The translations under genes and the position numbers were made by a program. This document shows, piece by piece, positions 61,414 to 64,000 of a DNA stretch of 64,000 nt. The notes under the pieces were generated by a model, which ran no database searches, was not told where the DNA came from, and was given only the letters and a program-made list of their open reading frames with translations. The stretch comes from Tritrichomonas foetus (Eukaryota > Parabasalia > Tritrichomonadida > Tritrichomonadidae): the NCBI GenBank assembly GCA_001839685.1, contig MLAK01000680.1:5675-69674 (forward strand), in the 5' to 3' direction. Positions within the stretch are counted from its first letter, which is position 1; each line of letters starts with the position of its first letter.

Positions 61414-62439
61414 ATGCTCCTTCTTTTTTTCGTGAAATTCACTCTTCCACATGAAGTGAATTACACTGTCGAACTATCGATTAATTCAATGCCCAAAAAC
61501 GTTACTTTTTTCCGCTTTTTTATTCCAAGTTGTCGAATTTCAAATTTATCAGCAAACGAATTTTCCGAAGCATCCAAATATTTTGAACACACAATGACGT
61601 TCTCACATGTTAATTGTGAAAAATTCAAATTATTTTGCCACCAACACCAAATTATCGGCTTTCCAACTTTCTTATTATGCATTCCCGGAAGAGGCACCCT
61701 TCAATTTACGGGTCCAAGAAAGGCACAGGCCATGGTTGATTTTATCGAGGAATTCACAAATGTAACGAAATCATATTATTATCGAAAAGGCAGAACAAAA
61801 ATTAATAATAAATCACAATTGGATTATTTTATACGACATACTGACTGTCTTGTACTATCATCATATTCACCATATGCTCGAGGCTCAAAGGTTTTTCGTA
61901 AAACAATGAATGATGTTTCGCCAATATATAAAGATGATAGAGACGTTCATTTTGTTGAGTTTAGTTGTTTGTCTGGCTTGTATCCATGCCTTTATTCTCC
62001 TGCTTTTTTCATTTTTAAAAATCAACAAAGAGTTTACAACAAAAACAAAATGGTTCCTTCTGTCGAAAAAATTGTTAATTTGATTAATAAAAAGTGCGAG
62101 AAATTTCGAACAACAAATGGAAATTTATTACCAAATTCTGGATTAACCCAAAATTTGACTGATATTTTAATTCATTTCATAGATTTTTACAAACATAACC
62201 AAAATCAACACAGAGCAGTCCACAATTACATCGAAAATAAAGTAAATTTACCCAAAAATGATTTTGTGAAACAAGTGATGCGGAAAATTAATTATTATGG
62301 CGAAGAAATTCTTTTATCTTATCAATCTGGAATTGCCGAAATGAAATCAAACGGAAATTTGTCAAAAAATAATGCCGACAATTTGGAAATTCGATATAAC
62401 ATTATTACAAAGTTAATTTCTTTGCTTCTATCATCTTAA
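61414..62439 (+). CDS. ER thioredoxin-like protein with ERp29-type C-domain
   Basis: 341 residues. A signal peptide (~1-12) is followed by a thioredoxin fold at ~15-115. Its active site reads FFIPSCRISNL, that is CRIS (residues 40-43) in place of CxxC, so only one redox cysteine remains, like the CRFS site of ERp44. A cis-proline (GFPTFLLC) follows. A second, motif-free thioredoxin-like part covers ~125-230. Residues ~240-340 resemble the helical ERp29 D-domain. It has no KDEL end. It is probably an ER protein that holds or retains thiol clients. An Inr (TCATA, +1 at 61396) lies 18 nt before the ATG. Confidence 0.8.
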   Translation: MLLLFFVKFTLPHEVNYTVELSINSMPKNVTFFRFFIPSCRISNLSANEFSEASKYFEHTMTFSHVNCEKFKLFCHQHQIIGFPTFLLCIPGRGTLQFTGPRKAQAMVDFIEEFTNVTKSYYYRKGRTKINNKSQLDYFIRHTDCLVLSSYSPYARGSKVFRKTMNDVSPIYKDDRDVHFVEFSCLSGLYPCLYSPAFFIFKNQQRVYNKNKMVPSVEKIVNLINKKCEKFRTTNGNLLPNSGLTQNLTDILIHFIDFYKHNQNQHRAVHNYIENKVNLPKNDFVKQVMRKINYYGEEILLSYQSGIAEMKSNGNLSKNNADNLEIRYNIITKLISLLLSS

Positions 62440-62455
62440 ACCAATCGAAAATATA

Positions 62456-62458
<3 letters not shown>

Positions 62459-62488
<30 letters not shown>
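62459..62488 (+). repeat. A30 tract after the thioredoxin-like gene
   Basis: Thirty A residues begin 20 nt after a TAAA that overlaps the stop codon, which is where a trichomonad mRNA would be polyadenylated. Confidence 0.85.
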
Positions 62489-62490
<2 letters not shown>

Positions 62491-62667
62491 TATCCGAAAA
62501 ACCCATTATTTTATTATTAATACAAACAATAAATAAATACAATCTGCATGTCCTGAAAAAAAAAAAATCACAAATGTTTGAATTCATATTATTTATATTA
62601 TTATTAGAATAAACAACATATTACCGAACAGTTTTCTTTCTTATTTATTTCTTGATTTTATATCAAA

Positions 62668-64000
62668 TTACAAACAGTTTTTCTCTATCATGTCTTCCAT
62701 TGCTTCTCGATAGGAGTCTAAAGCATTTTTTTGTTCTTCTGCGAGTTTGCATTTCCAAAATGTCTCGCAGCTGCTACATAAACATATTTTATATGAAGAT
62801 CCTGTAATTCCGATACATTTACTACATCTTTTATTGTATTGGGCTATCATGTTTTCCGCAAGTTTTGATCTTTGAATTAATTCAAATAAAGATTCACCTC
62901 TTCCTGCAAATGCTAAACAGCTTGCACATATTGGCTTGTTTGATAATGATAATTGATTACAAAGTGGACATTGTGTTGATTTACAAAATCTTTCCATCGC
63001 TGTAACTTTTCTTCTGCCGAATTCATAAATCGGAAGCTTACATAATTCCCGTGATTTTCCATCGATCCATTCAGTAACATCAACTCCCATAGTTTCCATG
63101 ACACGACCGAGGGCCGGAATTATCTGTCTTTCAATGTAATATCGAGTTCCAATTCGAAAGCTTTTGGATGCATCTAAATATTCTTGTGGTGCAACAACTC
63201 TATCAATTAATCGCGAATTTGGTGGAGCTGAAATTACAAGAAATGGAAATCGTTCTCCATAAAGTGGCTCAACCATTGGATCACTTTCTTTTAGTCTTAA
63301 TGCAACAACAGCTCCAGGAGGCTCACCTTTTTCTTTATATGTTCCTAGTCGAAGTTCCTTTGCAAACATGTATTCATAAAGTGGAACACGACCAGAAATA
63401 ATTCGTGCAAAATGATCGTTAAAAACTGACCGAGCTTTCATTACGCTTCCTGTACGGAATATTGCTTCAATAACATCAGTCATAACATTAGCTACCAGAA
63501 TACATGAATCTCTTCGTTTCATTTCAAGACCTTTAACATCCATTACAGGCTTTTCCTGTTTTGGTGATTCATACATCCAACCACAATATCTTTTTTTGTT
63601 AACTAAAAAACATCCACAAAATATTTTTTCTAATTTTAGTTTGACAGGAGTTGGAAAAAATGCAGAAATTTCATCACACAACTTTTCAGCAAATTCAAAG
63701 CACTTTTCTTTAGAAGCAGGTGGCATTTTGATAAATAATGAATCAGTATCGCCATAAAGAACTGTTAATTCTGGATAATCACTTTCAATATGGGAAATAA
63801 CGAATTCAAGCATATGACGTGAACATTCAACAATTGAATCAGCAAGTTCAACGCATGGCATTCTTCCAGAAAAGTGAGCAGCTGTATAGCCATATGTACA
63901 GGCAGCAACACCTTTTAATGCCATCTGCCTCGCATCTAAAATTTTTTTCATTTTTGGATCAGTTGTAACTTTTAATGTTTGTTTTACATAAGCTCTTAAA
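62668..64000 (-). CDS. REV3: DNA polymerase zeta catalytic subunit (REV3), C-terminal part
   Basis: The frame runs to the window edge, so the N-terminus is missing; 444 codons are visible. It holds the family-B palm and thumb after motif A. Motif B reads ARQMALKGVAACTYGYTA and FSGRMPCVELADSI follows, as in REV3. Motif C is intact as YGDTDS, and KKRYCGW follows. The C-terminus has two Cys clusters: CPLCN...CASC, and CSKC...CLCSSC, the latter matching the iron-sulphur site that binds accessory subunits. Pol zeta extends DNA past lesions. The FSGRMPC stretch separates it from polymerase delta. Confidence 0.92.
   Translation of the reverse strand, partial: LRAYVKQTLKVTTDPKMKKILDARQMALKGVAACTYGYTAAHFSGRMPCVELADSIVECSRHMLEFVISHIESDYPELTVLYGDTDSLFIKMPPASKEKCFEFAEKLCDEISAFFPTPVKLKLEKIFCGCFLVNKKRYCGWMYESPKQEKPVMDVKGLEMKRRDSCILVANVMTDVIEAIFRTGSVMKARSVFNDHFARIISGRVPLYEYMFAKELRLGTYKEKGEPPGAVVALRLKESDPMVEPLYGERFPFLVISAPPNSRLIDRVVAPQEYLDASKSFRIGTRYYIERQIIPALGRVMETMGVDVTEWIDGKSRELCKLPIYEFGRRKVTAMERFCKSTQCPLCNQLSLSNKPICASCLAFAGRGESLFELIQRSKLAENMIAQYNKRCSKCIGITGSSYKICLCSSCETFWKCKLAEEQKNALDSYREAMEDMIEKNCL

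Overview
This 64 kb window is AT-rich, intron-poor nuclear DNA from a parabasalid protist, most likely a trichomonad of the Tritrichomonas/Trichomonas group. Two signs point there. First, a TCA(C/T)(A/T) initiator (Inr), the known trichomonad core promoter, sits only 2-37 nt before the start codon of about 16 genes on both strands. Second, nearly all genes are single open frames with short 5' leaders. The gene content fits a flagellated amoeboid eukaryote. The exact species is an inference. Scattered N bases and one 205-base gap mark a draft assembly.

Layout. 0-5 kb: a frameshifted small gene, a vWA protein and a helical-repeat protein. 5.6-9.2 kb: a protein kinase with a Sel1-like tail, a POC1-like WD40 protein and a Dpy-30 protein. 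9.4-18 kb: an armadillo/coiled-coil protein, coatomer zeta, a PP1-type phosphatase and a large ankyrin protein with an N-myristoylation signal. 18-21 kb: a gene-poor stretch with ambiguous bases, a pair of inverted repeats 1.1 kb apart and several decayed reading frames. 21.3-25.6 kb: a hypothetical protein, an intact PAP2 lipid phosphatase, a single-pass membrane protein and beta-tubulin. 26-31 kb: decayed genes and one intact helical protein. 31.5-38.4 kb: a very acidic disordered protein, a polytopic membrane protein, ARPC2 (Arp2/3) and a PAP2-fold protein that has lost its catalytic residues. 38.8-46.6 kb: a subtilisin-like protease, a tRNA, a prominin-like pentaspan protein, a GC-rich candidate RNA and an R2R3 Myb protein. 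47-51.4 kb: relics only. 52-64 kb: a diacylglycerol kinase, a U-box/RING protein, a basic-tailed protein, a Tectonic homologue, a possibly spliced small nuclear-type protein, an amino-acid transporter, an ER thioredoxin/ERp29-like protein and the C-terminal part of the REV3 (DNA polymerase zeta) gene, which runs off the end.

There are no operons; genes are independent and lie on both strands. Functionally they fall into flagellum/centriole parts (beta-tubulin, POC1, Tectonic, prominin-like, perhaps Dpy-30), membrane traffic and lipid signalling (coatomer zeta, PAP2, diacylglycerol kinase), actin dynamics (ARPC2), phospho-signalling (kinase, PP1), secretion and proteolysis, and transcription/repair (Myb, REV3). 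Between them lie many multi-lesion gene relics, so the long 'intergenic' stretches are largely a gene graveyard. Where the longest open frame begins at a non-ATG codon, I moved the start to the ATG that directly follows an Inr.
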